A DNA stretch of 64,000 bases from Paenibacillus sp. AN1007 (GCF_040702995.1 NZ_CP159992.1:4837501-4901500), one strand, 5' to 3'; counted from the first letter of the stretch, positions 1-8,886 are shown. Translations and numbers: made by a program. The notes: generated from the letters alone by a model not told the origin.

Positions 1-561
1 TTCAGATTCAGGCAAAATGATAAGTGTAAGGAATGCTGCCAGCAAACCGGCAACCCCGGCCGCGTAAAAAGGAACCCGTATGCCGAACTCGGCAATGTAA
101 CCACCGATTCCTGGACCAATGATAAAACCGGTTGTAATGGCTGCATTAATGAGCCCCATACCTTTACCCCGCTCTTCTTCGGTCGTTATATCAGCCGTGT
201 AGGCCATAACTGCCGGGAAAATCATCGCCGCACCAATACCACCCAGCATCCGGGCTGCAAAGAGCAGATAAGGCACATTCACCGCGCCAAACATAAATTC
301 AGATACCGCAAAGATCAGCATTCCGAAAATAATAATTTTTTTACGTCCCCATTGGTCCGACCACCTGCCTGCAGCTGGAGAAAATAGAAACTGTGTGAAA
401 GAAAACGCTGCAAACAAAAGCCCCATCGTGAACCCGGTAATATGAAGCAGGTTCATGTAAGCAGGCATGATCGGAACAACCAGACCAATACCCATAAATA
501 CGAGAAAAATATTCAACATCAACAGCAGCAGTGCGCCCCTGTTTCGTGTTAGTAAAGCCAT
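1..561 (-). CDS. MFS drug-type efflux transporter (3' end cut by window edge)
   Basis: Only the first 187 codons are present; the gene runs off the left edge. The protein starts MALLTRNRGALLLL and shows hydrophobic helices of the major facilitator superfamily. The family loop RWSDQWGRKK lies between helices 2 and 3 and is typical of proton-driven drug exporters of the NorA/Bmr (DHA1) kind. The GGIGAAMIFP and TTGFIIGPGIGG stretches match the helix 4 and helix 5 motifs of that group. The ATG is preceded by GGAGG/GGAG. It lies 21 bp downstream of the TetR-type gene on the same strand, so the two probably form one operon with the regulator controlling the pump. Substrate cannot be told from sequence. 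Confidence 0.85.
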   Translation of the reverse strand, partial: MALLTRNRGALLLLMLNIFLVFMGIGLVVPIMPAYMNLLHITGFTMGLLFAAFSFTQFLFSPAAGRWSDQWGRKKIIIFGMLIFAVSEFMFGAVNVPYLLFAARMLGGIGAAMIFPAVMAYTADITTEEERGKGMGLINAAITTGFIIGPGIGGYIAEFGIRVPFYAAGVAGLLAAFLTLIILPESE

Positions 562-582
562 AACTCCATCCTCCATCGTTGT

Positions 583-1194
583 CTAATTATGCTGTTTATC
601 CTTGGCGATTCCGTGCAAAAATACATTGGCGGCCTGGCGGTATAATGCTAGAGCCTCATCAGGCTCCAGCTTCCGTGACATTTGGCTGAGTCCAATAATG
701 GTACTTTCCAGAATGAGTGCAAGATGATCCACATTTTGCTCGTGAAACTCTCCACGATCTATACCTTCTTGAATCAGCTGTTTGTTAAATTGAATATGCC
801 GCTCAAATAATACAGCGATTCGTTCTTCAACATCATTCTCTTTTTGCGCTCCAGTGAAGAACTCATCGGCCGCTTTCGTCAAAGGATGGTTGATATCATC
901 CATAATCAGCTGCTCTGCCAAGCCATAGATTTTCTCGGTGGAAGTGCGATACAGATGCGCTTTTGCCGTCCAGCTCGCCTCCCATTCCCGTTCCCATTCA
1001 TCAATGAGATAGAGGAAGAGTCCTTCCTTGCTTTTAAAATGGTAATATATGTTTCCCTTGCTGCTGCCCGTCGCCGCCACGATGTCCTCAATAGAAGTTG
1101 CTTTATATCCTTTTTGTACAAAAAGGGCTTTGGAAGCATCCGCAAGTTTTCTCTTGGTCTGCTCGGACTGGAGCTGTTTTTTATTCAAACTCAC
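583..1194 (-). CDS. TetR/AcrR family transcriptional regulator
   Basis: The N-terminal helix-turn-helix (ADASKALFVQKGYKATSIEDI, then GSSKGNIYYHFKSKEGL) is the classical TetR DNA-binding domain. The rest is the variable helical ligand-binding domain, about 200 residues in all, the normal family length. The frame is open up to an ATG at 1263, but I prefer the GTG at 1194 because GGAG lies 8 nt upstream of it and the TetR fold begins right after. It precedes the MFS pump gene on the same strand, so it is likely the local repressor. A GAAC-N4-GTTC palindrome just upstream of the start is a plausible autoregulatory operator. Confidence 0.88.
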   Translation of the reverse strand: MSLNKKQLQSEQTKRKLADASKALFVQKGYKATSIEDIVAATGSSKGNIYYHFKSKEGLFLYLIDEWEREWEASWTAKAHLYRTSTEKIYGLAEQLIMDDINHPLTKAADEFFTGAQKENDVEERIAVLFERHIQFNKQLIQEGIDRGEFHEQNVDHLALILESTIIGLSQMSRKLEPDEALALYRQAANVFLHGIAKDKQHN

Positions 1195-1217
1195 TTTCTT
1201 CACTCCGTTCTTATATA

Positions 1218-1233
1218 CTGAACATTCGTTCTG
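1218..1233. promoter_or_regulatory. Putative TetR-type operator
   Basis: CTGAACATTCGTTCTG is an imperfect inverted repeat (CTGAAC / GTTCTG, 5 of 6 matched) 24 bp upstream of the likely GTG start of the TetR gene. Position and symmetry suit self-repression of the regulator-pump operon. This is inference from symmetry only. Confidence 0.4.
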
Positions 1234-1267
1234 TATTTTATCAAATATATGTCTGATCCGCAATATT

Positions 1268-1300
1268 AAAAAGGAGAACCCACATTCCTGCGAGTCCTCC
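1268..1300 (-). terminator. Rho-independent terminator of the zinc-ribbon/HtrA operon
   Basis: On the minus strand a 12-bp stem (GGAGGACTCGCA pairing TGTGGGTTCTCC with some G-U pairs) with a GGAA loop is followed directly by TTTTT. It lies 93 bp after the protease stop codon. Confidence 0.8.
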
Positions 1301-1322
1301 CTTCTTATTTAATTACTCGCAT

Positions 1323-1351
1323 CAGGCCAAATGGCTAATCCATTTGACCTG
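1323..1351. repeat. Inverted repeat between protease stop and terminator
   Basis: CAGGCCAAATGG and CCATTTGACCTG form an 11/12 inverted repeat around a 5-base loop. It has no T-run, so it may be an mRNA-protecting hairpin rather than a terminator. Confidence 0.5.
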
Positions 1352-1392
1352 ACCTTTCATTAATTATGATTGATCACTTACGGATCAGACTA

Positions 1393-2544
1393 TTATTTCT
1401 TCTTTTTCCCCTGTCCATGCAGTATCTTCAGTTGACCATTCTCGTAACCGATCTGATACGTTACATCATATTGGGTCGTTACGTACTCTCCATCCCTGCG
1501 CTCCTCAGCAGCAATTACACCGCTTATTTCCATCCCCTCGCTATCTTGGTTTGAGGACGTGACTTTTTCCAGACTCACATAGCTGGTGTTCGCGTAACCT
1601 TCACGGAACTTGGCGTAACTTGTGCCGCTCTGCCAATCACTACCGAGCAAAGCATAAGCAGACACGTAATCACTCATATTCAAGTAGTTGTAAAAAGCAG
1701 CCACCAGCGCCTCCGCTTCCGATAATGCATCGGATGACGTCTGCGAGGAGGAGTCACGAACCGTTTGCACCGCTTTCGCATCAGATGAACGTTCGGACCA
1801 CTGCTTCACCTGCTGCAGCACACTGCTTATGGGGATGCTGAACCCGATTCCGCCTTCCTGTTTTACGACGGTCGAATTAATGCCAAGCACCTCTCCTGTT
1901 TCCGCATTAATTAGCGGCCCTCCGCTGTTTCCGTTGGTAATCGGAGCGGAAATCTGATACAAATTCGTATATATATAGGGCGATATTTCAAAACTGCGAT
2001 CCAGGCCGCTGACGATGCCGGTTGTTACCGTATTTTCAAATCCCAGCGGACTGCCCAGAGCTAAAATCTCATCACCAACCTCCGCTTTGGCGGAAGCGAT
2101 GGGCAGAGGTTCCATTTGCCCAAGATCCGGGACTCTCACCACAGCCACATCCGTTTCTTCCCCGATGCCGATGACTGTGCCCCGATATTCCTGATGGTCC
2201 AAAGTACGAATGGTCACTTCCCGGGAGCCCTCCACCACGTGAGCATTGGTGATTACATCGCCTTTGTTATTATATAAGAAGCCGGAGCCCAGACCGTCAC
2301 TGCTTTCAATCGTAACCACTTTTTTCTGGCTATCTTCAATAATCTGTTTACGCGTTTTCTTGTCGGCTGTATTTGAAGCTGTCTTTGCTTTTGGCTTGCC
2401 CGCCTCTTTAGAGGAGACAACGGCTAATTTGGGTGCGATCGCCAGCTCATCCGCTGCATGCTGGTGAACCCAGAACACACCACCAGCACCTGCGCCAATG
2501 ATAACTGCACTGGAGATAATCGTTCCCCATATACGTTTACTCAT
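1393..2544 (-). CDS. HtrA-like S1C serine protease without PDZ domain
   Basis: Membrane-anchored trypsin-like protease. One transmembrane segment lies at about residues 6-26, followed by a charged linker. The protease domain carries His102 (TNAHVVEG), Asp132 (TDVAVV) and Ser207 (GNSGGPL) as the catalytic triad. Usual HtrA proteins follow this with one or two PDZ domains; here the last ~110 residues instead look like an NTF2-like alpha/beta domain (AEALVAAFYNYLNMSDYVSAY onward) and end in a Lys-rich tail. The ATG at 2544 is chosen over an upstream ATG because AGGAGG lies 9 nt before it. It starts 13 bp after the zinc-ribbon gene and is probably cotranscribed. Expected role: cell-surface protein quality control or regulated proteolysis. 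Confidence 0.85.
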   Translation of the reverse strand: MSKRIWGTIISSAVIIGAGAGGVFWVHQHAADELAIAPKLAVVSSKEAGKPKAKTASNTADKKTRKQIIEDSQKKVVTIESSDGLGSGFLYNNKGDVITNAHVVEGSREVTIRTLDHQEYRGTVIGIGEETDVAVVRVPDLGQMEPLPIASAKAEVGDEILALGSPLGFENTVTTGIVSGLDRSFEISPYIYTNLYQISAPITNGNSGGPLINAETGEVLGINSTVVKQEGGIGFSIPISSVLQQVKQWSERSSDAKAVQTVRDSSSQTSSDALSEAEALVAAFYNYLNMSDYVSAYALLGSDWQSGTSYAKFREGYANTSYVSLEKVTSSNQDSEGMEISGVIAAEERRDGEYVTTQYDVTYQIGYENGQLKILHGQGKKKK

Positions 2545-2557
2545 TCTGATCGTCCTC

Positions 2558-3766
2558 CTACTCCACATACCATGCTGCGTTCGTAACCGTCACTTCTGCT
2601 GCTTCATACACCCCGTAATAAGATGTTTCAAAATAACCTTCTTCTCCTACATCCATTATATCCGGATACACATAAGCATCTGTTTCACCGATATAATCAC
2701 CAGTAGAAGAATTAACATTAATGATTAATGATACGGATGATATTGGACGTGTCCCCTGATTGACGATTGATCCACGGATATGCAGGTCACCGTAATCATC
2801 CAGTTCGGCAGATAAATCCGTTATAAATACGGAACTCGTTTGATTTCGAAGGTCTTCTTCAGCCGCCTGCTGTTCTGCAAGCCGGATACGTTCTTTTTCC
2901 GCCTCTTCAAATGCCTTTTTCTCGCGCAGCACTTCATCCCGGAATTTGGCCAGTTTCTGGTCATCGGGCACATAAGATAATCCGTTGTCCACCGTTTGCA
3001 GTGCTGCTGTAAAATCACGCTTCTTCACCATCTGCTCTGCCTGCTTGTAGCTGATTCCTGCAAGCTTATCCATAATCTGCTGCTTCACAGTTTCGGCTTC
3101 TTTGCCGCTGAGGCCTGCTATTGCTTTGAGTTTGTCAGCCAGTGCCTGAACGGTGGTTAGCTGATCAATCTCCTTTTTCACCTTAAGAACAGCTAGAGTT
3201 ACCTTGCGATTATTTAAGGCTGCTCTCGCTTTCTCAAACACAGGCTCCTGCTGTTCATTTAATGTTTTGGCGGCCGTTTGAATAATTTTGTCTGCTTCCG
3301 ACAACCTGCCTGTTTTCAATAATTTGGCGGCTTCGTCCATCTGATGTAATAGATTGTAAGCTTTCGCCGTAATCTGCCGGTCCTGAGCAAACGCCCCCAC
3401 ATTCGGTCTTTGAACGAGAGCTTTATCCAGCAGCTCTAATGCCTCGGCATATTTCCCAGCCAGTGCGGCCTGCTCCGCCTCAAGATGCAGTTTCTTCACG
3501 TGAGCATTAATACGATTTTCCTGATTATAATAATACGTCAACAGACCGCCCATGATCGCTGCAAGCAGCAGCGGGATCACCCATAAGAACGGACTGCTCT
3601 TGTGTTTATTTCCCGTTCCGACTGCTGATGCATTGCGCGGTTCCAGTCCAGTTCGGTTAGACCAGATCTGTTCCTCCGTGGAGCTGCTCTGCTTCAACGG
3701 AGTCCCGCATTTTTGACATTTGTCATTCTCCGGGCTATTTTTCGTCCCACATATGTGACAATACAC
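2558..3766 (-). CDS. Zinc-ribbon membrane protein with C-terminal FxLYD-like domain
   Basis: The protein starts with a zinc ribbon (CxxC at residues 3-6 and CxxC at 17-20: YCHICG, CQKCG). A polar stretch and one transmembrane helix at about residues 57-80 (FLWVIPLLLAAIMGGLL) follow, so the ribbon is cytoplasmic and the rest extracellular. Residues ~90-300 are helical and TPR/coiled-coil-like. The last ~90 residues (LSAELDDYGDLHIRGSIVNQ) resemble the FxLYD beta-sandwich. The start is GTG at 3766 with GGAGG 7 nt upstream. It is cotranscribed with the HtrA-like protease (13 bp gap), suggesting that it positions or regulates the protease at the surface. Function of this architecture is not established. 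Confidence 0.75.
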   Translation of the reverse strand: MYCHICGTKNSPENDKCQKCGTPLKQSSSTEEQIWSNRTGLEPRNASAVGTGNKHKSSPFLWVIPLLLAAIMGGLLTYYYNQENRINAHVKKLHLEAEQAALAGKYAEALELLDKALVQRPNVGAFAQDRQITAKAYNLLHQMDEAAKLLKTGRLSEADKIIQTAAKTLNEQQEPVFEKARAALNNRKVTLAVLKVKKEIDQLTTVQALADKLKAIAGLSGKEAETVKQQIMDKLAGISYKQAEQMVKKRDFTAALQTVDNGLSYVPDDQKLAKFRDEVLREKKAFEEAEKERIRLAEQQAAEEDLRNQTSSVFITDLSAELDDYGDLHIRGSIVNQGTRPISSVSLIINVNSSTGDYIGETDAYVYPDIMDVGEEGYFETSYYGVYEAAEVTVTNAAWYVE

Positions 3767-4274
3767 CTCGATCCCTCCATTTAAAACGTATGTATGATTC
3801 CATTGGTTATCGGTTTGTTGTTCTTTGTTCTTCCACAGCCCTGATATCCACTTTTAGAATATGTACTGCGGAAACTCGGGGTGAATCGACATTTATCATA
3901 TAGCAAAAAGGTAAATCGCACCATATATTCCTGACCTAAAATACGATATTTCTTAATGAGCAGCACTGATCGCTTCTTTTGGACGCGATACAGCCACTAG
4001 TGCTCACCTCGGATTTCCGGAATAGATCCCACTCCAAATTACTGTCTCGCGTATACGCTCTCAATTCGGTATAATGATGCTATTCCAAGCATGTGAGGTG
4101 AAAGGGATGTCGTTCCCAATCGTTCGAAGTAATTAATTGTCGGGCTGGATCAAAACGCGTACCAGCTGCCAAGGGGCAGGTCTGTCCATTTGAGTCCGTT
4201 CGATGTGTACAAGAACGATAACATGCGACAACAATTCCTGATCACAACATCATATATTGGAGGAAGATTTTATA
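3767..4274. other. 508-bp intergenic region
   Basis: Divergent region between the zinc-ribbon gene and the methyltransferase gene. It holds a TATAAT box at 4070-4075 on the plus strand without a convincing -35 element, and a nine-codon ORF (MSFPIVRSN) at 4107-4136 with GAGGTGAAAGGG upstream. No RNA gene, repeat or riboswitch fold was recognised. Confidence 0.5.
4107..4136 (+). CDS. Possible nine-codon leader peptide MSFPIVRSN
   Basis: ATG to TAA with a good GAGG ribosome site about 8 nt upstream, 32 bp after a TATAAT-like box. It could be a leader peptide or chance. No family recognised. Confidence 0.2.
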   Translation: MSFPIVRSN

Positions 4275-5030
4275 ATGACAAAACAGTGGGATTACAATGC
4301 ATTTTATGAACGTGTAGGTCAGCTAAATGGCTGGGATTTCAGTACGATGAAGGTCATCTCTGAACCCTTAGGCTGGAACTTGTATGATGAGGTTATCCGA
4401 AGCACACAACCATCCGACCTGCTGCTGGACATTGGTACGGGTGGAGGCGAAGCGGTGCTCTCCATTGTCAATCACGCTCATCTGCTTGTTGGCATTGATC
4501 TGGCTCAAGGCATGATCGAGACAGCACGGCGAAATTTGGAGAAGAAAGCGAACTGCCCCAATGTACGCTTCGTGCAGATGGATGCAGATCACTTACAGTT
4601 CCCCGATCAATTCTTCAATGTTGTATCCTGCAGACATTCTGCATTCAAAGCCTCGGAAGTGTACAGAGTTATCGCAGAGGATGGCGTCTTTCTGACCCAA
4701 CAGGTCAGCGAGTACGATAAAGTTAATATAGCCCAGGCTTTTGGACGCGGACAGCATTTCGGCATTGAACCCGGGACGCTGCTGGAACGGTACAAAATGG
4801 AGCTAAAACAAGCCGGTTTCCAGCAAATCGAAGTTCGCGAATATAATATCACCGAGCATTATGCTGCACCGGAAGATCTTTTATTTCTGCTGACGCACAC
4901 ACCCATAGTTCCTCATTTCGGAGAGCTCGCATCCGATCAGGAGATTTTCGAGCAATTCGTACAGGACAACCGGGACGAGAAAGGTATTCGTACCAACTCG
5001 GCACGGTTCATGATTACAGCTCGAAAATAA
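4275..5030 (+). CDS. Class I SAM-dependent methyltransferase
   Basis: Small soluble methyltransferase of 251 residues. The SAM-binding motif I is LLLDIGTGGGEA at about residue 49, motif II GIDLAQGMIETAR follows, and an acidic post-motif (QMDADHLQFPD) precedes the hydrophobic strand FFNVVSCRHSAF. This is the UbiE/Methyltransf_11 layout; substrate is not predictable. I chose the ATG at 4275 because GGAGGA lies 10 nt upstream, while the in-frame ATG at 4257 has no ribosome site. It stands alone, with a bidirectional terminator 60 bp downstream. Confidence 0.85.
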   Translation: MTKQWDYNAFYERVGQLNGWDFSTMKVISEPLGWNLYDEVIRSTQPSDLLLDIGTGGGEAVLSIVNHAHLLVGIDLAQGMIETARRNLEKKANCPNVRFVQMDADHLQFPDQFFNVVSCRHSAFKASEVYRVIAEDGVFLTQQVSEYDKVNIAQAFGRGQHFGIEPGTLLERYKMELKQAGFQQIEVREYNITEHYAAPEDLLFLLTHTPIVPHFGELASDQEIFEQFVQDNRDEKGIRTNSARFMITARK

Positions 5031-5090
5031 AAGAATCGACGGACTGAAATTATGATATGAATTGATCTGAAATAATGAGTTTGACATAAA

Positions 5091-5135
5091 AACGCGCCTT
5101 GGTGAACCCGTGTGGATTCCGCCAAGAACGCGTTT
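5091..5135. terminator. Bidirectional terminator between methyltransferase and PBP genes
   Basis: AACGCGCCTTGG and CCAAGAACGCGTT form a stem with one bulged base. T-rich sequence follows on the plus strand (TTTATTTGATTT), and TTTTTATG follows on the minus strand. Confidence 0.8.
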
Positions 5136-5223
5136 ATTTGATTTCGTCCTGATATGATGGATATGATCGACTTAATGAACGAGTTCAGCGTATCTTTCTT
5201 CCGTACCTTTCTTCACGCTGCGG

Positions 5224-7395
5224 TTACGGCTCGATCTGCAGCTTCTCCAGAAACGGCTTCAAACGGTCTACCACATAGTGACTGCCGCCACGACCGTTAA
5301 CCTCTTCAATCACTGCCGCCAGCAGAAATGATGGCGATTCGGTATCATAGGTGACGAAAAAGCCATTTTCCTGACCTTTCTCCCCTTTCTTCGCCTTCAA
5401 TTCCGCGGTTCCTGTTTTGCCTGCAAGACCACCCGTGATTGAACTGAGTGTATGTGCCGTACCTCCTTGGCGAGAAACCACTTGTTTTAGCGCGTCTGTA
5501 ACGGTATTAGCCACTTCCGGTGTAATGATCACCTCAGGAGCAGAGGTTTCTTTTCCAACAATCAGAACAGGTTTCACCAGCTTGCCTTCATTCACAAAGG
5601 GTGTGAAGGCAGCAGCAAGATGAATAGGCGACATTAACATCTCACCTTGTCCGTAGGAAGTATCCGCCAGAAGCACTTCGGAGGACAAATCCTTGTGTGC
5701 CTCGTTCGCGTACTGGCTTGGCTTCAAATACAGCTCATCCAAACCGAGGTTAGTACCAAACCCGAATTTTTGAATCCCCTCGATAAACTTCGTGCTCCCC
5801 ATCTCAATGGCTTCCATCGCAAAATAAATATTGTCCGAATATACCAGAGCATCGACCATGCTGACAGGGGTAAGGCTTTTCACTCGTTTGACATAGTATC
5901 CACCCCAGCTGTCGTCCTTCCGCCACTGCAAACCGGAAATGTCATGGGTTTTATCCGCAGTTGTCACCTTCTCCATCAGTCCTGCCGCTGCAGTAATTGC
6001 TTTAAAGGTGGACCCCGGGGCATATCGTGTCGTTACTCGATTGATAAAAGGCAGTTTCTCGTTTGCCGAATAGGCATCCCACTCTGCCTGAGTCAGACCG
6101 GTAACCATTTTATTCGGATTGTAGGAAGGCGCACTAACCAGAGCAAGCAGGTTCCCGTCCTTCGGATTCATCATCACCATGGCCCCGGCGTCCCCGCCGC
6201 CAGAGAGCGTTTGATACAGCTTTTTCTGCTGCGCAGAGCTGATCGTCAGCTGCACATCCCTGCCATCCACCGCCTCCTTACGTATAATTTCGGAGCGGGT
6301 ATTGCCCGCTTCATCCGTAATCTCAATCAAACCCCCGCGTTCTCCGCGCAGCTGTTTCTCCATGGACTGCTCCAGCCCCGCTTTACCGATCCAGTCCTCC
6401 GCACGGTAATACCCTTCCGTATCTTTGTCCAGATCTTCTTTGGTAGCCTTACGCACATATCCAATCAGATGTGCAGCTGCTTCACCCAGGGGGTAATAAC
6501 GGATTTCCTTACTTTGCAGGGCAACTCCACTGAGTGAATCTGGTACATCAAATTCCTCTGTGGAGCCCATCGGAACAAAAAATTCAGGTTTCACCCATGT
6601 CTGACCAAGTGCCTTCTGAATTGTTTCTACCGATACCTTATAATGATCCGCGATACGTGCAATCATTTGTTCCGGATTCTCTCCCAGCTTCTCGGGAACG
6701 ATCCCCCACTCATTCATAGTGCCTTCAGTGGCCAGCGGCAGTCCGTCACGATCTACAATATCCCCTCGATTCGGGAACAGCGTTTTCACCCGAACTTTGC
6801 TTCCCTTCACCATATCACTCAGGATCAGGGAAGGCTGCCAGTTAATCTGCCAGATGCTGCTCCCATCCTCAAGCTCTCGTCTAACCAGCTGTAACGTATG
6901 CGTTTCGCTAACTTCGCCCAGAAACGTTGTCAGCTGCACTTTATAATCGGCCTGGTATAAGTCCGAGCTATCTGCTGCCTGCTGTGCCTGGTCCTTACCC
7001 TTTTCATTTTCCGTGGTGTTTAATCCCTCCTGTGTATCGGTTTTATTTTCAGTTTCTGCTGCTTGATTGTCAGGATCTGTCCCGGCTGCGGCCTCTGACG
7101 ACTGCGCCGGCTCCAGTTCGGCCTTAACGGCAGACACCTGCATCCCCGAATAGATGGCATTGTACTTCTCGACAAATTGTTCCTTGGTCATGCCTGCCTC
7201 GGTTAATGAATCAGGTGACATTAATGAATACAGCTGGTCAAACTCTTTCTTTTGCAGATGCTCTATGTACTGATTCACAATCGGCTGGGGCTTGGCTTCC
7301 TCTGTTTTGTTATTCTGCATATAAAGATACATTCCGATGCCGCCTGCAAACAGGATGGGCAGCAATCCGTATAATAATTTACGTTTGGATTTCAT
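5224..7395 (-). CDS. Class B penicillin-binding protein, PBP3/MecA type
   Basis: Peptidoglycan D,D-transpeptidase anchored by one N-terminal helix (LLYGLLPILFAGGIGMYLYM). Domains in order: an NTF2-like MecA_N domain (about residues 35-190), a PBP dimerisation domain (about 205-375, including GDIVDRDGLPLA), and the transpeptidase domain. The active-site motifs are Ser462-x-x-Lys465 (STFK), Ser520-Asp-Asn522 and Lys660-Thr-Gly. The 723-residue length exceeds the ~670 of Bacillus subtilis PBP3 because an acidic, Gln/Glu/Asp-rich insert sits inside MecA_N (about residues 98-148). The family includes low-affinity, beta-lactam-tolerant enzymes, but resistance cannot be read from sequence. Monocistronic, with a terminator 90 bp downstream. 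Confidence 0.92.
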   Translation of the reverse strand: MKSKRKLLYGLLPILFAGGIGMYLYMQNNKTEEAKPQPIVNQYIEHLQKKEFDQLYSLMSPDSLTEAGMTKEQFVEKYNAIYSGMQVSAVKAELEPAQSSEAAAGTDPDNQAAETENKTDTQEGLNTTENEKGKDQAQQAADSSDLYQADYKVQLTTFLGEVSETHTLQLVRRELEDGSSIWQINWQPSLILSDMVKGSKVRVKTLFPNRGDIVDRDGLPLATEGTMNEWGIVPEKLGENPEQMIARIADHYKVSVETIQKALGQTWVKPEFFVPMGSTEEFDVPDSLSGVALQSKEIRYYPLGEAAAHLIGYVRKATKEDLDKDTEGYYRAEDWIGKAGLEQSMEKQLRGERGGLIEITDEAGNTRSEIIRKEAVDGRDVQLTISSAQQKKLYQTLSGGGDAGAMVMMNPKDGNLLALVSAPSYNPNKMVTGLTQAEWDAYSANEKLPFINRVTTRYAPGSTFKAITAAAGLMEKVTTADKTHDISGLQWRKDDSWGGYYVKRVKSLTPVSMVDALVYSDNIYFAMEAIEMGSTKFIEGIQKFGFGTNLGLDELYLKPSQYANEAHKDLSSEVLLADTSYGQGEMLMSPIHLAAAFTPFVNEGKLVKPVLIVGKETSAPEVIITPEVANTVTDALKQVVSRQGGTAHTLSSITGGLAGKTGTAELKAKKGEKGQENGFFVTYDTESPSFLLAAVIEEVNGRGGSHYVVDRLKPFLEKLQIEP

Positions 7396-7569
7396 GTCAC
7401 ATCACCTCTACTCTATACTATAGATTTCCAGCGCCAATTACACAATGTAACAAATCTGATGAATTTGTCATTAAAAATAGCCTTTGCCTCGCATAATATG
7501 TTTAAATAAGAATAGTGAATTACATACTACAGCTTTTTGCGATGCAAAAGGTTGAAAAGGAGCCCGATG

Positions 7570-7974
7570 ATGGAAATCAGCTATTTTTTACTCCCAAAAG
7601 CCGAAGTGGCCTATATCAAGTCTACCGCTTCCATGAAAGATGCTATTGAGCAGCTGGAATCGCACCACTACACCGCCATTCCTGTAATTGATCCGGATGG
7701 AAAATATGTTGCTACTCTATCCGAAGGTGATCTGTTATGGAAAATGCGTAATACCCCCGGATTGACATTTGATAACATGGATCAGGTGCAGGTGCAGGAG
7801 ATCAGCAATCGCATCTATAATGAATGCGTGTACATCGAAGCAGAGATGGAGGATATGCTGACACTTGCGGCAGACCAAAACTTTGTACCTGTGGTGGATA
7901 TAGATCGTGTCTTTCTCGGAATCATTCGTCGTAAAGATATCATTGAGTACTACACACGCAACATATCCGACTAG
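7570..7974 (+). CDS. Two-CBS-domain protein
   Basis: A 134-residue protein made of a tandem CBS pair. CBS1 contains HHYTAIPVIDPDGKYVATLSEGD and CBS2 contains NFVPVVDIDRVFLGIIRRKDI. Such Bateman modules bind adenine nucleotides. The length and layout recall the Bacillus c-di-AMP-binding DarB/CbpB group, but sequence similarity to that group looks only general. The start is the second of two adjacent ATGs (7570), 7 nt after AAGGAG. It is divergent from the PBP gene and followed by a strong terminator, so it is monocistronic. Confidence 0.85.
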   Translation: MEISYFLLPKAEVAYIKSTASMKDAIEQLESHHYTAIPVIDPDGKYVATLSEGDLLWKMRNTPGLTFDNMDQVQVQEISNRIYNECVYIEAEMEDMLTLAADQNFVPVVDIDRVFLGIIRRKDIIEYYTRNISD

Positions 7975-8043
7975 CATTTGTTTCAGGTAACGGTCAAGTC
8001 TCATGCGAAGACGGCTGCATCTGTATAGGTATTACGAAGAAGG

Positions 8044-8068
8044 CGAGCCAGGCGGGCTCGTTTTTTTT
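8044..8068 (+). terminator. Rho-independent terminator of the CBS gene
   Basis: CGAGCC / GGCTCG stem with a 5-base loop, followed by eight T residues. Confidence 0.9.
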
Positions 8069-8134
8069 GTGCCGTTTTCCGGAATGTGTTCAGTGTGACG
8101 ACTCCGATGAGTCAGCGTTAATATCATTCGGACA

Positions 8135-8183
8135 ACAAAAGAGTACTTCTTTAGCCTGTATGACAAACCGAGTACCCTTTTGT
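8135..8183 (-). terminator. Likely terminator of the SUKH-like gene
   Basis: ACAAAAGGGTACT and AGTACTCTTTTGT (minus strand) pair at 12 of 13 positions, 32 bp after the stop codon. The loop is long (23 nt) and the T-run is short, so the call is moderate. Confidence 0.5.
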
Positions 8184-8214
8184 TTTATACATCCAACATC
8201 CTATTGTAAGGTCT

Positions 8215-8649
8215 TTAAGTTAGTACGAAGTACCACTCCAGGAATGCACTGAAATCTGCCCATTGCGGCTTGCTCTCACCATTCAGGAAAAGCTCGATTG
8301 ACTCCCCTAATTCAACCAGCACAACCTCGCCCGTCTGGCGATTATAGAAAAACCCACCTTCTCCTTCAAAGCTGTCCAGGGGAATGTAAGCCTCAGGCAG
8401 TCCGAGTGTGAGCTGCGATATATGCATATCCTGAAGGTATACCGTATTTTCGATGACCCAGCAGATCTGATACAATTCCTGGTTTCGACTGTAAAACGTT
8501 GGCCCATCCTCAGCATGCAGGTAGAACTGTGCAAAATCCGAGTTCAGATCAACATCCAGTTTGCGCAGCGCTTCCTCGTACTCAGCCGGGACATCTTCAT
8601 GCCACCAGCCGTTCAAGCGGCAGTGTTCAATGACTTTAGTGGATAACAT
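8215..8649 (-). CDS. SMI1/KNR4 (SUKH)-like protein
   Basis: A 144-residue acidic, Trp/Tyr-rich protein. The C-terminal part (LPEAYIPLDSFEGEGGFFYN, then GEVVLVELGE, then WADFSAFLEWYF) resembles the end of SUKH-superfamily proteins, in which a late aromatic helix follows a beta sheet. SUKH proteins often act as immunity factors for polymorphic toxins, but no toxin gene is nearby. The ATG at 8649 is chosen over the GTG one codon earlier because spacing to AGGGGG is better. Family assignment rests on pattern only. Confidence 0.6.
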   Translation of the reverse strand: MLSTKVIEHCRLNGWWHEDVPAEYEEALRKLDVDLNSDFAQFYLHAEDGPTFYSRNQELYQICWVIENTVYLQDMHISQLTLGLPEAYIPLDSFEGEGGFFYNRQTGEVVLVELGESIELFLNGESKPQWADFSAFLEWYFVLT

Positions 8650-8886
8650 CACAAGCCCCCTAATTCATGTGTACGTCATTACATCATTTATCGTAACTCT
8701 ATTGAAAGAGTAGCACGATTATAGAGGCCTGCACAAATTAAGAAAATACTTCACGACGGCGAAAGGTCTGATAGGTAAAATATCATTACATCTACAGAAT
8801 CAGAAGAACGCTTGGGAAGATCATGTTGGTGAAACTTTCCCGCTTCACCTCCGTTTAATTAAAGACTACCCTTAAAGGAGATGACT

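Noticed and set aside
3781..3966. 61-codon minus-strand ORF upstream of the zinc-ribbon gene
   Set aside because: No ribosome site and no recognisable sequence; it lies in the leader region.
5647..6537. Long plus-strand ORF (296 codons) opposite the PBP gene
   Set aside because: Composition and sequence (many His, Arg, Ile) are those of an antisense shadow; the minus-strand PBP has complete catalytic motifs. No ribosome site.
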